Counted from the stretch's first letter, positions 24,281 through 34,301 are shown. The stretch: DNA of 44,889 nt from Planktotalea frisia (GCF_001890925.1 NZ_MLCB01000117.1:1-44889), one strand, 5' to 3'. The notes: generated from the letters alone by a model not told the origin. A program made the numbers and translations.

Positions 24281-26128
24281 ATGGCTGTACGTGGTAACAC
24301 AATTTCGAAGACATTCATCTGGATCTTGCTGGCCCTTTTGATCGTCGGCCTTGCGGGCTTTGGCGCGACCAGCTTGGGCGGTAATATCCGCACGATTGGC
24401 TCTGTTGGTGACAAGCCGATCTCGGTCGAGCTGTATTCACGCACGCTGCAAGAAGATCTGCGCGCCATCTCAGCGCAAGCGGGTCAGAATGTACCCTTTT
24501 CCACCGCCCAAGCGCTTGGTGTAGATCGTCAATCGTTGGCCCGCGTCGTCACGTCGCGCGCGCTAGATCATGAAACGGCGCAGCTTGGACTGTCCGTGGG
24601 TGACGCGCAGTTGCAAGAACAAATCCTAGGCATGAGCGCCTTCCAAGGCATCAACGGACAATTTGATCGCGAAGCTTATCGTTTCACACTTGAAAATGCC
24701 GGTCTAAACGAAGCCGCATTCGAAGAAAGCCTGCGCGAAGAAGCCGCGCGAACACTTGTGCAAGGTGCGATCCTGTCGGGTACAACCGTGCCAAGCAGCT
24801 ACGCAGATACCATCGTCGCCTACATCGGTGAGCGTCGCAATGCGACCGTCGCACGTTTGAAAGCCGCTGATCTGGCAGAGCCAGTCGCAGATCCTAGCGG
24901 CGAACAACTCAAAGCTTACTACGATGAAAACATTGAAAATTACGCTCTGCCACAGACCAAGAAGATCACCTACGCATGGCTTTCTCCCGATATGATCACT
25001 GACACGGTAGAAGTCGATGAGAGCATGTTGCAAGCCGCCTATGATGAGCGCGACGCCGAGTTCAACAAGACCGAGCGCCGCCTTGTCGAGCGTTTGGTGT
25101 TCGGAACACAGGACGATGCAAATTCTGCAAAAGCACAGTTAGAAGCGGGCGGTACAACGTTTGAGGCGTTGGTCGAGGATCGTGGTCTCTCCTTGGTGGA
25201 CGTAGATCTTGGCGATATGACGCTAAGCGCGCTTGAGGGCGCGGGCGACGCTGTCTTTGCTGGCGAAACAGGCGATGTTGTTGGCCCGCTCCCAAGCGAC
25301 CTTGGTCCAGCATTGTTTCGTATCAACGGTATTCTCGCGGCTCAGAACACCTCTTTTGAAGACGCTAAACCGCAGCTGCGCGATGAACTCGCCGCAGACC
25401 GCGCCCGTCGCGTTGTAGAGGCTCAAATGAGCGATATTGACGACCTACTCGCGGGTGGCGCCACGCTGGAAGACCTTGCCAAAGAAACCGACATGGAGTT
25501 GGGCCAGATCGATTGGACCCCTGAAGCGGAAGACGGTCTTGCAGCTTATGAAGCCTTTCGCGATGTCGCGCGCAGCGTCAGTGATGAGGACTTTCCAGAG
25601 GTGGAAATTCTTGAGGATGGCGGCATCTTTGCACTGCGTCTCGACGAAACACTCGAGCCACGCCCGCAACCGTTGGACGAGATCACAGAGCGTGTCACGC
25701 TTGGCTGGCGCACAGCTGCAACGCTCGACGCATTGCGCGCAGAAGCAGAAGCGCTTTTGCCCCAGATCACTTCTGACAGTGATTTTGCGGATGTTGATCT
25801 AGAAGCTGAGACGCTGACAGAACTCACGCGCACTGGCTTTGTCGAAGCGATGCCCCCTGCCGCGATCCTTGCTCTGTTCGAAGCTGAGAGAGGTGCGACA
25901 GTCGTGGTTGATGATGTGACGGACGTGCTGATCGTGCGCCTTGAAGATGTGCTTGCAGCCGATGAAGACAGCGATGATGTGAAACGCCTGCGAGCGCAGC
26001 TGACGAGCCAAGCGTCTAGCGCCGTTGCGCAAGATCTGTTTGACGCGTTTGCCACGGATATTCAGCAACGCGCGGGTATCACTCTTGATCAAAATGCTCT
26101 CAACGCGGTGCATGCTAACTTTAATTAA
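24281..26128 (+). CDS. PpiD-like membrane-anchored periplasmic folding factor (SurA_N/peptidyl-prolyl isomerase family)
   Basis: A 615-residue protein with an N-terminal transmembrane anchor (about 11-34, IWILLALLIVGLAGFG) and a large periplasmic part. The SurA-type N-terminal chaperone helices (about 40-170) include SVGDKPISVELYSRTLQEDL. A parvulin-like domain (about 230-370) and a C-terminal helical region rich in acidic residues follow. It likely helps fold outer-membrane or periplasmic proteins at the exit of the Sec translocon, as PpiD does. Isomerase activity is uncertain because the parvulin region looks divergent. trpE follows 12 bp after its stop, so the two may share a transcript. 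Confidence 0.88.
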   Translation: MAVRGNTISKTFIWILLALLIVGLAGFGATSLGGNIRTIGSVGDKPISVELYSRTLQEDLRAISAQAGQNVPFSTAQALGVDRQSLARVVTSRALDHETAQLGLSVGDAQLQEQILGMSAFQGINGQFDREAYRFTLENAGLNEAAFEESLREEAARTLVQGAILSGTTVPSSYADTIVAYIGERRNATVARLKAADLAEPVADPSGEQLKAYYDENIENYALPQTKKITYAWLSPDMITDTVEVDESMLQAAYDERDAEFNKTERRLVERLVFGTQDDANSAKAQLEAGGTTFEALVEDRGLSLVDVDLGDMTLSALEGAGDAVFAGETGDVVGPLPSDLGPALFRINGILAAQNTSFEDAKPQLRDELAADRARRVVEAQMSDIDDLLAGGATLEDLAKETDMELGQIDWTPEAEDGLAAYEAFRDVARSVSDEDFPEVEILEDGGIFALRLDETLEPRPQPLDEITERVTLGWRTAATLDALRAEAEALLPQITSDSDFADVDLEAETLTELTRTGFVEAMPPAAILALFEAERGATVVVDDVTDVLIVRLEDVLAADEDSDDVKRLRAQLTSQASSAVAQDLFDAFATDIQQRAGITLDQNALNAVHANFN

Positions 26129-26140
26129 AGGGTAACGCCC

Positions 26141-27652
26141 ATGGCGCTGGTCCCCTCTTTCAACGATTTCGCCAAAGCCTATGAAGCCGGTGAAAATCAG
26201 GTCGTCTACACGCGGCTCGCGGCTGATCTGGACACGCCTGTGTCGCTGATGCTCAAGCTGACGGGGGCGCAAAAGGACGCGTTTGTTCTTGAATCTGTGA
26301 CGGGCGGTGAAATACGTGGGCGTTACTCGATCATCGGAATGAAGCCGGATTTGATCTGGCGTTCCGAAGGAGAAACCGCCTCGCTCAACCGCATGGCGCG
26401 CTATGACAGTGATGCGTTCGTAGCGATGGAGCAAGCGCCGCTCGATGCGTTGCGCGCGCTGATCGCTGAGAGCCACATTGATCTGCCCGCAGACCTGCCC
26501 CAAGCGGCGGCGGGGCTTTTTGGCTATCTCGGCTACGATATGATCCGCCACGTTGAACACTTGCCAGATGTAAATCCCGATGTCCTTGGCGTGCCAGATG
26601 CAATTATGCTGCGCCCTTCCGTGGTTGCGGTGCTTGATGGTGTCAAAGGCGAAGTCACAGTTGTTTCCCCCGCATGGGTCAGCGACGGGCAATCTGCGCG
26701 CGCAGCTTATGCGCAAGCAGGCGAACGCGTGATGGACGCTGTGCGCGATCTCGAACGCCCGATGCCTGCCGCAACTCGTGATCTTGGCGATGCACAGGAC
26801 GCCCCTGCCCCCGTGAGCAATTTTACGCATGAAGGGTATTTGAGCGCGGTCGATAAGGCGAAAGAATACATCAAAGCGGGTGACATCTTTCAGGTGGTGC
26901 CGTCCCAGCGTTGGTGCCAGGAATTCAAACAGCCACCATTTGCTTTGTACCGTTCTTTGCGACGCACGAACCCGTCGCCCTTCATGTTCTATTTCAACTT
27001 TGGCGGCTTTCAGGTGGTCGGTGCATCCCCCGAAATCCTCGTGCGCGTGTTCGGCAATGAAGTGACCATCCGCCCGATCGCAGGCACCCGCAAACGCGGC
27101 GCGACACCTGAGGAAGACAACGCTTTGGAAGCAGACTTGCTCGCCGACGAGAAAGAGCTGGCAGAACACCTAATGCTGCTCGATCTGGGCCGCAACGATG
27201 TGGGCAAGGTCGCCAAGATTGGCACAGTACGCCCCACGGAAGAATTCATCGTGGAGCGGTATTCTCACGTCATGCATATCGTGTCCAATGTAGTGGGCGA
27301 ATTGCATGAAGACGAAGACGCGCTCAGTGCGTTCTTCGCGGGTATGCCTGCGGGCACAGTTTCCGGTGCACCAAAGGTGCGCGCAATGGAGATCATTGAC
27401 GAGTTGGAGCCTGAAAAGCGCGGCATTTATGGCGGCGGTTGCGGATATTTTTCTGCGGGCGGCGATATGGACATGTGCATCGCCCTGCGCACAGCGGTGG
27501 TGAAGGACGAAAAGCTCTACATCCAAGCGGGCGGCGGCGTGGTCTATGACAGCGACCCTGAAGCGGAATATATGGAGACGGTGCACAAGAGTGGCGCAAT
27601 CCGGAAGGCCGCTGAAGACGCGAGCCGTTTTACGGGCAACGGCAACTCCTAA
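26141..27652 (+). CDS. trpE: Anthranilate synthase component I
   Basis: A 503-residue chorismate-binding enzyme that forms anthranilate from chorismate with ammonia supplied by TrpG, the first step of tryptophan synthesis. The N-terminal regulatory domain carries the tryptophan-binding VLES element (49-52). The C-terminal catalytic domain shows IKAGDIFQVVPSQRW, PSPFMFYF, ASPEILVRV, TRKRG and the signature AGTVSGAPKVRAMEII. Length is standard. It is separated from its partner trpG by a Sel1 pseudogene and a minus-strand gene about 2.5 kb long in total. No leader-peptide attenuator with clustered Trp codons is seen upstream; expression may depend on the ppiD promoter. Confidence 0.97.
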   Translation: MALVPSFNDFAKAYEAGENQVVYTRLAADLDTPVSLMLKLTGAQKDAFVLESVTGGEIRGRYSIIGMKPDLIWRSEGETASLNRMARYDSDAFVAMEQAPLDALRALIAESHIDLPADLPQAAAGLFGYLGYDMIRHVEHLPDVNPDVLGVPDAIMLRPSVVAVLDGVKGEVTVVSPAWVSDGQSARAAYAQAGERVMDAVRDLERPMPAATRDLGDAQDAPAPVSNFTHEGYLSAVDKAKEYIKAGDIFQVVPSQRWCQEFKQPPFALYRSLRRTNPSPFMFYFNFGGFQVVGASPEILVRVFGNEVTIRPIAGTRKRGATPEEDNALEADLLADEKELAEHLMLLDLGRNDVGKVAKIGTVRPTEEFIVERYSHVMHIVSNVVGELHEDEDALSAFFAGMPAGTVSGAPKVRAMEIIDELEPEKRGIYGGGCGYFSAGGDMDMCIALRTAVVKDEKLYIQAGGGVVYDSDPEAEYMETVHKSGAIRKAAEDASRFTGNGNS

Positions 27653-27691
27653 GAGTTTTGCTTTGAAACCAGACATTCTGCGTTAAACTCC

Positions 27692-27710
27692 CCTCATTAT
27701 ACAAATGAGG
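27692..27710 (+). promoter_or_regulatory. Hairpin masking the Shine-Dalgarno of the Sel1 gene
   Basis: CCTCATT (27692-27698) pairs perfectly with AATGAGG (27704-27710) over loop ATACA. The GAGG at 27707-27710 is the only ribosome-binding site for the ATG at 27719, so it would be sequestered in the stem. The following ATTTTCTT gives the element some resemblance to a weak terminator of trpE. Either role is possible. Confidence 0.45.
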
Positions 27711-27718
27711 ATTTTCTT

Positions 27719-28630
27719 ATGCGCTTGATTTCACTCGCTTTGCTTGCCGCTCTTGCGGCCCCTGTTGCCTATGGTGCCCCCACTCAAGACGATATAGCTG
27801 CTGCGCGGCTCGCCTATATTGCTGGCGATTACAATGATGCCTTGAAGGTGATCCAAGAGGGTGCCGACGCAGGCAACGCGATGGCGCTGAATATTCTGGG
27901 TGCGGCGTATCAGGATGGTCATGGCGTGGAGCAGGACACAAGCAAAGCTGTGGAACTCTTTGAACAAGCTGCAAAAGCAGGTGAAGTACGCGCATTTTTC
28001 AATCTTGGGACGCTCTTTGCGGAAGGGTCAGAGCCATTCGAAATAGATCGCATCCGTGCGGCCAAGGAATTTCAAAGCGCAGCGGATCAAGGCTACGGCC
28101 CCGCAATGACCGCATTGGGACGCTTGCAAGAAACCGCTGAACCAGCCAACCATGAACAAGCCGCCTATTGGTATGAAAAAGGTCACAAAGCCGGTGATGT
28201 TATCGGCACGACGAACCTTGCGCACGCTTATGTCAAAGGACGTGGGCGAGAAGAAAATTGAATCCGCGCGCGTGTCCTTTATACTGAGGCCGCATCTCGC
28301 GGATATCCAAGTGCCTTCAATGACTTAGGCGTTATGCACGAGGAAGGCTACGGCGTGCATATGGACCAACTCACTGCTTACAGTTTTTATTTGCAAGGTG
28401 TGAAAGGGAACTACCCCAAAGCGGGCAAGAACATCGCGCAATTGATCATCAAAGCGCGCTTTCCATGGTCGTCAAAACATGCCGCTTTAGGCTATTGCAT
28501 ATGGGCCGTACGCAACGCGTCTGAGACTGAAAAAACCGGTTTCCAGGAAGATTGCGAAAAATTGGTGACCGAGGTTAACCCAGATGCGGACATGCGCGCG
28601 CGCGCCGAGCGTTTCGCGGATCAATTGTAA
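27719..28630 (+). pseudogene. Sel1-repeat secreted protein gene interrupted by an in-frame TGA
   Basis: The frame opens at 27719 with a signal peptide (about 1-19, ending APVAYG) and Sel1 repeats such as NILGAAYQDGHGVEQDTSKAVELFEQAAKAG. A TGA at 28259-28261 stops it after 180 residues. The same frame continues at once with IRARVLYTEAASRGYPSAFN and DLGVMHEEGYGV, the rest of an ordinary Sel1 repeat, to 28630. Without the stop the protein would have about 303 residues. A single base change (for example from TTA, TGG or CGA) would explain it; there is no frameshift. The downstream ATG at 28334 has no ribosome-binding site. The truncated product could still be made and secreted. It ends 6 bp from the convergent deacetylase-like gene. 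Confidence 0.75.
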
Positions 28631-28636
28631 CCCGCG

Positions 28637-30043
28637 TTAACCTTCGGGCGCATCGTCCTGTTTCAAGACTTTGCTGACAGGCACCAAAGCGACACGGCTG
28701 GCGCGGTCCGCAAGACCCCAGATCAGCAGTGCAGAGATCGTTTCTGCCTGCAAACGCCCCATCATCACAACGCCCCCCTCTTGGCCCGCGCGAAACGCAG
28801 CTTGATCCAAGAAGCGACGCATCACACTGGCGGATTGTCCGTTGCCGTCAAAGTCGCGAAAAACCGTTCCAGCAGGGATGCCTTCGCGCTCTGCGAGTTT
28901 GCGCGCCGTGTTCAGTCCGCTCTTTTGCAAAAGCATACCGTGACCACTGGCCAAGATGATTTGAGTGAGTTGATCCGCCATTTCACGGCTCGTTTGCACA
29001 CCCGTTTCCACACCCTCCAAGATGCCAACGGCTTCGGGAACGGCTGCCAAATGCGCGCTCATCGCGACTTCCACATCTGACGGCGTTGCGCCGCGTGGCA
29101 TGTCCACAAGTGCCAGCACTTCAAACCCTTTGTCGCGGTAGATCTTCATCCGGTCCGTCGCATTGGGCTGGCTGGTATCGACCGCAAATGTCAACGGATA
29201 AGGGAAAGACTCCAAAGCTTCGACACCGAGATTTCCATCGCCCGTGTCGATCAACACAATCGCCATGCGTGGCTTGTCGCCCTCAATCTGGAATGTAGAA
29301 GCAAAACGCTCAAAAGGCGGTGGCGCGACGGCGCTTGGCGCAGCTGCATCCGCATCACCATCATCGTCGTTGGACAATGTCGGAAGACGACCTGTCGTTA
29401 CAGCAGGCGCGAGATCGCCAACCGTACCCTCGGGTTTGGGAAGCGCTGCAATGATTTCATCTGTGATACTTTCAGAGGTTTGCGCATTGGCGGTCTCTTC
29501 CTCGCTCAGTTCTTCTGTAGGTGTTTCGGCAGCTTGCAAAGGTTCTACTGGCGCGGCTTCGGGTTCCGCTTCTGGCTCGCTTGCGACCTCTGGCTCTGCT
29601 TCGGCAGTGGGTTCCGCGCGCGGCTCTGGCTCAACGGTTGGATCAAACACCTCGTCGTCTGCTTGCGCTGTCTCTGCTTCTTCCACCGCAGGTTCATCCG
29701 TTTCAGCAACATCCGTGTCAGTCACATCAGCATCTGTCTGGGTAATCTCTGGCTGGGCATCCTCTGGCGCGGCGATCTCAGGTTCGTCTGCTACTGGCGC
29801 CATTTCTTCGGCAACAGGCTCCGTGCTTGCCATCGCGTCGTCTTCAGAAGCAGCGGAATTTTCCACAGGCGCGGTTTCAGTCTCAACCACTTCAGAAGGT
29901 TCGACCATATCTGGTTTTGCGACCATCGCATCGTTTGAAGCAGCCCCCGGCTTGAAGTCAGGATAAGCTAACGACAATCCACCCGCGCCAGCGACTGCAA
30001 CGGCAGCCCCCCAAATCACTCCTGAAAACGCACCTTTTGCCAC
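28637..30043 (-). CDS. Divergent polysaccharide deacetylase family protein with long acidic linker
   Basis: A 468-residue protein. An N-terminal membrane anchor or uncleaved signal (about 5-27) is followed by roughly 200 residues of low-complexity sequence rich in Glu, Ala, Pro, Asp and Thr. A C-terminal divergent polysaccharide deacetylase domain (about 257-465) shows MAIVLIDTGDG, PLTFAVDTSQPNATDR and FEVLALVDMPRG. The usual IVIDD metal-site aspartate pair reads LIDTG, so catalytic capacity is doubtful. The linker would let the domain reach across the periplasm or into peptidoglycan. It diverges from trpG and converges with the Sel1 pseudogene. Function is unknown; a cell-envelope role is inferred. 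Confidence 0.85.
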   Translation of the reverse strand: MAKGAFSGVIWGAAVAVAGAGGLSLAYPDFKPGAASNDAMVAKPDMVEPSEVVETETAPVENSAASEDDAMASTEPVAEEMAPVADEPEIAAPEDAQPEITQTDADVTDTDVAETDEPAVEEAETAQADDEVFDPTVEPEPRAEPTAEAEPEVASEPEAEPEAAPVEPLQAAETPTEELSEEETANAQTSESITDEIIAALPKPEGTVGDLAPAVTTGRLPTLSNDDDGDADAAAPSAVAPPPFERFASTFQIEGDKPRMAIVLIDTGDGNLGVEALESFPYPLTFAVDTSQPNATDRMKIYRDKGFEVLALVDMPRGATPSDVEVAMSAHLAAVPEAVGILEGVETGVQTSREMADQLTQIILASGHGMLLQKSGLNTARKLAEREGIPAGTVFRDFDGNGQSASVMRRFLDQAAFRAGQEGGVVMMGRLQAETISALLIWGLADRASRVALVPVSKVLKQDDAPEG

Positions 30044-30201
30044 AATATGCCCGCCTTAACCGCTATGCTCATTTTGGTGGCAAGTTTGACCCTTTGAGGG
30101 GCGCAAGACAAGGGGCCTCTTGACCCTTGCCCACTGACCTGAACATGTATGTGCCAACTGTGCCCGCTTTGCGCGCTATTTGGGATTGCTTGAGAGATTT
30201 C

Positions 30202-30783
30202 ATGCTGCTTTTGATCGATAATTACGACAGCTTTACATATAACCTCGTTCATTATCTGGGCGAGCTTGGCGCAGATGTGAAAGTGATCCGCAATGACGCG
30301 ATGAGCGCGGCGGAAGCGATGGCGCTTGATCCTGCGGGTGTTTTGCTCTCTCCGGGTCCAAAAGCGCCGGCTCAGGCTGGGATTTGTCTTGAAATGGTGC
30401 GTTTGGCGGCCGAGACGAAAACACCGCTTATGGGCGTGTGTCTAGGGCATCAAACCATAGGAGAAGCCTTTGGTGGGCAGGTCGTGCGCTGCCACGAGAT
30501 TGTGCACGGCAAGATGGGTCAGATCAAACACACGAACTCGGGCTTGTTCGAAGACATCCCAAGCCCGTTTGCAGCGACCCGGTATCATTCGTTGGTGGTG
30601 GATCGCGCAAGTTTGCCCAATTCACTCAAGATCACCGCTGAACTAGACGATGGCACCATCATGGGATTAGAGCACGCAGATCTGCCGATCCACGGCGTGC
30701 AGTTCCATCCTGAATCCATTCGCTCTGAACATGGGCATGCGATGTTGAAAAATTTCCTCAAGACGATGAAGGTTCCCGCATGA
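30202..30783 (+). CDS. trpG: Anthranilate synthase component II (glutamine amidotransferase)
   Basis: A 193-residue class I glutamine amidotransferase. The opening [22 protein letters not shown], the catalytic cysteine in [13 protein letters not shown] (about residue 79) and the His-Glu dyad in [13 protein letters not shown] are diagnostic. It supplies ammonia to TrpE and might also serve p-aminobenzoate synthase, as in bacteria with one shared subunit. The start at 30202 ([11 protein letters not shown]) with GAGAG upstream is preferred over an in-frame ATG at 30127. It overlaps trpD as ATGA and begins the trpG-trpD-trpC-moaC-moeA operon. Confidence 0.96.
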   Translation: MLLLIDNYDSFTYNLVHYLGELGADVKVIRNDAMSAAEAMALDPAGVLLSPGPKAPAQAGICLEMVRLAAETKTPLMGVCLGHQTIGEAFGGQVVRCHEIVHGKMGQIKHTNSGLFEDIPSPFAATRYHSLVVDRASLPNSLKITAELDDGTIMGLEHADLPIHGVQFHPESIRSEHGHAMLKNFLKTMKVPA

Positions 30784-31793
30784 GCGACGCGCTAAAACCC
30801 CTGATTGATGCTGCTGCGGATCGTGCTTTGACGCGCTCTGAGGCAGAAGCCGCCTTTGAAATCCTGTTTACGGGCGAAGCCACCCCGAGCCAGATCGGTG
30901 GATTGCTGATGGCGATGCGGACGCGCGGTGAAACGGTGGATGAATATGCCGCTGCCGCCTCTGTGATGCGCGCGAAATGCAACGCGGTAAAAGCCCCCGC
31001 TGGTGCAATGGATATCGTTGGCACAGGCGGTGACGGTAAAGGAACACTTAACATCTCGACCGCGACCGCGTTTGTTGTTGCTGGTGCGGGCGTGCCAGTG
31101 GCGAAACACGGCAATCGCAATTTGAGTTCGAAATCGGGCGCTGCGGACGCGCTTGGCCAGATGGGCATTGACGTTATGGTCGGTGTTGATGTGGTGGAAG
31201 CCGCACTCGCCAACTGCGGCATCGCGTTTATGATGGCCCCCATGCACCATCCCGCAACGCGTCATGTGATGCCTACGCGCGCAGAGCTTGGGACGCGCAC
31301 CATCTTTAATATTCTTGGCCCTTTGACCAATCCTGCAGGTGTGAAACGCCAGCTGACCGGTGCCTATCGCCGTGACTTGATCCGCCCGATGGCCGAAATC
31401 TTGGGCCAGCTTGGATCAGAGGCCGCATGGCTCGTACATGGCAGCGATGGCACGGATGAACTCAGCATCGCGGGTGTCTCTTGGGTGGCGGCACTCAAAG
31501 ATGGTGAGATCAGTGAATTCGAAGTGCTGCCGAGTGATGCAGGTCTGCAAGAGCATCCGTTCGAGCACATCATGGGCGGTACGCCTGAAGAAAACGGCGT
31601 CGCGTTCCGTGCGCTTTTGGATGGTGAGCAGAATGCGTATCGCGATGCTGTATTGCTCAACAGTGCGGCGGCCTTGCTGGTGGCTGGCAAAGTGAGCGAT
31701 CTTAAAGCAGGTGCAGAATTGGCACGCGAGAGCATTGATAGCGGTGCCGCCAAAGCTAAGATTGAAGCGCTCGCGGCAGCAACCCAAGCGTAA
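30780..31793 (+). CDS. trpD: Anthranilate phosphoribosyltransferase
   Basis: A 337-residue enzyme that joins anthranilate to phosphoribosyl pyrophosphate, the second step of tryptophan synthesis. The PRPP-binding signature [14 protein letters not shown] begins at residue 81, followed by [18 protein letters not shown] and the [12 protein letters not shown] segment. Length is normal. The ATG overlaps the trpG stop (ATGA). A 47-bp gap with a palindrome (31798-31816) separates it from trpC, the only notable spacer in this operon. Confidence 0.97.
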   Translation: MSDALKPLIDAAADRALTRSEAEAAFEILFTGEATPSQIGGLLMAMRTRGETVDEYAAAASVMRAKCNAVKAPAGAMDIVGTGGDGKGTLNISTATAFVVAGAGVPVAKHGNRNLSSKSGAADALGQMGIDVMVGVDVVEAALANCGIAFMMAPMHHPATRHVMPTRAELGTRTIFNILGPLTNPAGVKRQLTGAYRRDLIRPMAEILGQLGSEAAWLVHGSDGTDELSIAGVSWVAALKDGEISEFEVLPSDAGLQEHPFEHIMGGTPEENGVAFRALLDGEQNAYRDAVLLNSAAALLVAGKVSDLKAGAELARESIDSGAAKAKIEALAAATQA

Positions 31794-31797
31794 CCCC

Positions 31798-31816
31798 GAT
31801 TTTTCGTCGAAAAATC
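31798..31816. repeat. AT-rich palindrome between trpD and trpC (TCGTCGA variant)
   Basis: Arms GATTTTTCG (31798-31806) and CGAAAAATC (31808-31816) are perfect inverted repeats around a single T. It resembles the palindrome at 9495-9514, differing only in the centre (TCGTCGA instead of TCTAGA). In the transcript it would form a hairpin inside the trp operon. Confidence 0.55.
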
Positions 31817-31840
31817 ACGCCCTATTGATAGGACACCGAC

Positions 31841-32659
31841 ATGACGCAAACCGCTCTAGATCGCATCAAAGCGTATAAACTCGAAGAAATCATTGCTGAC
31901 AAAGCGGCCAAACCGCTCGAGGCCGTCGAATCTGAGGCCCGCGCAGCCAGCCCGACCCGCGGCTTTGCGGACGCTTTGATGCGTGCTTCGCGTGAAGGGT
32001 ATGGCTTGATCGCTGAGGTCAAGAAAGCCTCGCCTTCCAAAGGGTTGATCCGCGAAGACTTCGACCCTGCCTCCCTCGCGCAAGCGTATGAAAAAGGCGG
32101 CGCAACCTGTTTGTCAGTCCTCACAGACACCCCAAGCTTTCAAGGTGCCAAATCTTTCCTTACCGCTGCACGCGATGCCGTGGCACTGCCCGCTTTGCGC
32201 AAAGATTTTATGTATGACACCTACCAAGTCGCCGAGGCCCGCGCGCTTGGGGCAGATTGCATTTTGATCATTCTCGCCTCTGTTTCTGACGCCCAAGCGG
32301 CAGAGTTGGAAGCCTGCGCATTTGAATGGGGCATGGATGTTTTGCTCGAGGTTCATGACGCCGCAGAGCTGGAACGCGCTTCTGCACTAAAATCGCCACT
32401 GATGGGCATCAACAACCGTAACCTTAAGACGTTCGAGACCTCACTGGACACCACACGTGAGTTAAGCCGCATGGTCCCTGAGGATCGCCTGATCATTTCC
32501 GAGAGCGGATTGTTCACCCCCGCAGACCTCGCTGATATGGCGCGTTATGGCGCGCGCACTTTCTTGATTGGCGAAAGCCTGATGCGCCAGGAGGATGTCG
32601 AAAGCGCCACGCGCGCATTGCTTACAATTCCCGCATCTAGTGCAGGAATGGGCGCATGA
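31841..32659 (+). CDS. trpC: Indole-3-glycerol-phosphate synthase
   Basis: A 272-residue (beta/alpha)8 barrel that closes the indole ring from 1-(2-carboxyphenylamino)-1-deoxyribulose 5-phosphate. The catalytic lysine region [15 protein letters not shown] (57-70), the [26 protein letters not shown] and ISESGL segments are characteristic. It is a stand-alone TrpC without a fused TrpF. The stop overlaps the moaC start (ATGA), linking tryptophan and molybdopterin genes in one operon, a common arrangement in this bacterial group. Confidence 0.97.
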   Translation: MTQTALDRIKAYKLEEIIADKAAKPLEAVESEARAASPTRGFADALMRASREGYGLIAEVKKASPSKGLIREDFDPASLAQAYEKGGATCLSVLTDTPSFQGAKSFLTAARDAVALPALRKDFMYDTYQVAEARALGADCILIILASVSDAQAAELEACAFEWGMDVLLEVHDAAELERASALKSPLMGINNRNLKTFETSLDTTRELSRMVPEDRLIISESGLFTPADLADMARYGARTFLIGESLMRQEDVESATRALLTIPASSAGMGA

Positions 32660-33132
32660 GCGGACTGACCCATTTCAACGCCAAAGGCGAAGCGCATATG
32701 GTCGACGTCTCTGAAAAAGAGATAACATCGCGCGTTGCCACTGCGACGGGTTGGGTGCGTATGAGTACTGAAGCGTTTGAGATCATTTCCTCAGGCCGCG
32801 CGAAAAAAGGCGATGTGCTCAGCGTCGCGCAGCTTGCCGGCATTATGGGCGCGAAAAAGACGCCTGATTTGATCCCTTTGTGCCATCCTCTGCCTATCGC
32901 AAAGGTCGCGCTTGATCTCGAGCTCGACGCTGCACTCCCCGGTGTGCAAATCAGCGCAACGGTCAAAACCACAGGCCAAACAGGCGTCGAAATGGAAGCC
33001 CTCACCGCCGTCAGCACCGCTGCTTTGACCGTTTATGACATGATAAAAGCCGTGGACAAAACGATGGAGATTGGCGGCATTCATGTCACTTTGAAAGACG
33101 GCGGAAAATCCGGCCGCTTTGAAGCGAAATGA
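32656..33132 (+). CDS. moaC: Cyclic pyranopterin monophosphate synthase
   Basis: A 158-residue enzyme acting with MoaA in the first step of molybdenum cofactor synthesis, converting the cyclised GTP intermediate into cyclic pyranopterin monophosphate. Family motifs are [48 protein letters not shown] and KAVDK. It is a full-length cytoplasmic enzyme, co-translated with trpC and moeA through ATGA overlaps at both ends. Its partner moaA is not in the window. Confidence 0.97.
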   Translation: MSGLTHFNAKGEAHMVDVSEKEITSRVATATGWVRMSTEAFEIISSGRAKKGDVLSVAQLAGIMGAKKTPDLIPLCHPLPIAKVALDLELDAALPGVQISATVKTTGQTGVEMEALTAVSTAALTVYDMIKAVDKTMEIGGIHVTLKDGGKSGRFEAK

Positions 33133-34301
33133 TCTCTGTTGAACAAGCGTTAGAACAGCTTTTTGAGCTTGTTGAACCGCTTGAGAGCGAAGCTGTTGCG
33201 CTCGCCTCTGCCCATGGTCGCACGTTGGCAAAGCCGGTGTCGGCCAGGCGCGACCAGCCCCCCTTTCCTGCCTCTGCGATGGATGGATATGCGATCCATA
33301 AGAGCGATTATCAGGTGGGTCGCACTCTTAAGGTGATTGGTGAAGCCGCAGCTGGTGCGCGTTTTGAGTACAAAATATTCGAAGGGGAAGCGGTTCGTAT
33401 CTTCACTGGCGCGCCGGTGCCCACTGGTGCCGATTGGATCGTGATCCAAGAGGACATTGACGCGATTGGTCGCCAGATCACCATCCGCGAAACAAGTGAG
33501 ACGAAAAGCTATATTCGCCCAGCTGGCGCAGATTTCAAAACCGGACAAACACTTGATGCGCCGCAGGTTTTGACACCGCAGTTGATTGCTTTGCTCGCTT
33601 CTATGAATATCGCAAACGTAAGCGTGACGCGCCAACCGGAAGTGGCGATTATTTCGACAGGGTCGGAACTGGTGATGCCCGGTGAAATTCCCAGCGACGA
33701 TCAAATCATCGCTTCTAACACCTTCGGCCTTAAGGCTATGTTGCAAGCGAGCGGTGCAAAGGTGCGCGTACTCCCCATCGCTCATGACACCGCGCCCGCC
33801 TTGCGCACCGCCTTTGCGCTCGCTCAAGGTGCGGATCTGATATTAACCATAGGTGGAGCTTCTGTCGGGGATCATGACCTCGTTGCGGGGATCACCCAAG
33901 AACTGGGCATGCAACGTTCGTTTTACAAAGTTGCCATGCGTCCGGGTAAACCCCTTATGGCGGGCAAATTGGGGAATGCCGCAATGATTGGTTTGCCGGG
34001 GAATCCAGTCTCTGCAATGGTTTGCGGTACTATTTTCGTTATTCCTGTTGTGCGCGCGATGCTTGGGTTGGGCATGGCCCCCGCCCCCCAAAGACATGCC
34101 AAGCTCAAGACAGAAATGCCCATAAATGGACCACGTGCACACTATATGCGCGCGCGCATCGAAGATGGCATCATCACCCCGTTCGAGCGTCAAGACAGCG
34201 CTTTGTTAACCGTACTGGCGGAGGCCAACGCGTTGTTGCTGCGCCCACCGCATGACCCTGCGAAACAAGCGGGCGAGGATGTCGCGTTTGTTCCTCTTTA
34301 A
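33129..34301 (+). CDS. moeA: Molybdopterin molybdenumtransferase
   Basis: A 390-residue enzyme that inserts molybdate into adenylylated molybdopterin. Visible motifs are [11 protein letters not shown] (N-terminal), [31 protein letters not shown] and the [10 protein letters not shown] and [11 protein letters not shown] segments of the MoeA C-terminal domains. Length is normal. The ATG overlaps the moaC stop and the gene ends the trpG-moeA operon; lexA with its own promoter follows. Some small hydrophobic residues extend the C terminus without a recognisable domain. Confidence 0.96.
   Translation: MISVEQALEQLFELVEPLESEAVALASAHGRTLAKPVSARRDQPPFPASAMDGYAIHKSDYQVGRTLKVIGEAAAGARFEYKIFEGEAVRIFTGAPVPTGADWIVIQEDIDAIGRQITIRETSETKSYIRPAGADFKTGQTLDAPQVLTPQLIALLASMNIANVSVTRQPEVAIISTGSELVMPGEIPSDDQIIASNTFGLKAMLQASGAKVRVLPIAHDTAPALRTAFALAQGADLILTIGGASVGDHDLVAGITQELGMQRSFYKVAMRPGKPLMAGKLGNAAMIGLPGNPVSAMVCGTIFVIPVVRAMLGLGMAPAPQRHAKLKTEMPINGPRAHYMRARIEDGIITPFERQDSALLTVLAEANALLLRPPHDPAKQAGEDVAFVPL

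Noticed and set aside
28259-28261. TGA as a selenocysteine codon
   Set aside because: Sel1-repeat proteins have no redox-active residue at this position and I see no SECIS-like hairpin directly downstream.
29244-29966. 240-residue Ser-rich open frame opposite the deacetylase-like gene
   Set aside because: It is the antisense image of the Glu/Ala/Pro-rich linker; such low-complexity coding produces long open frames on the other strand.
30127-30201. Trp leader peptide before trpG
   Set aside because: The in-frame upstream stretch has only one Trp codon and no terminator/antiterminator pairing; more likely untranslated leader.
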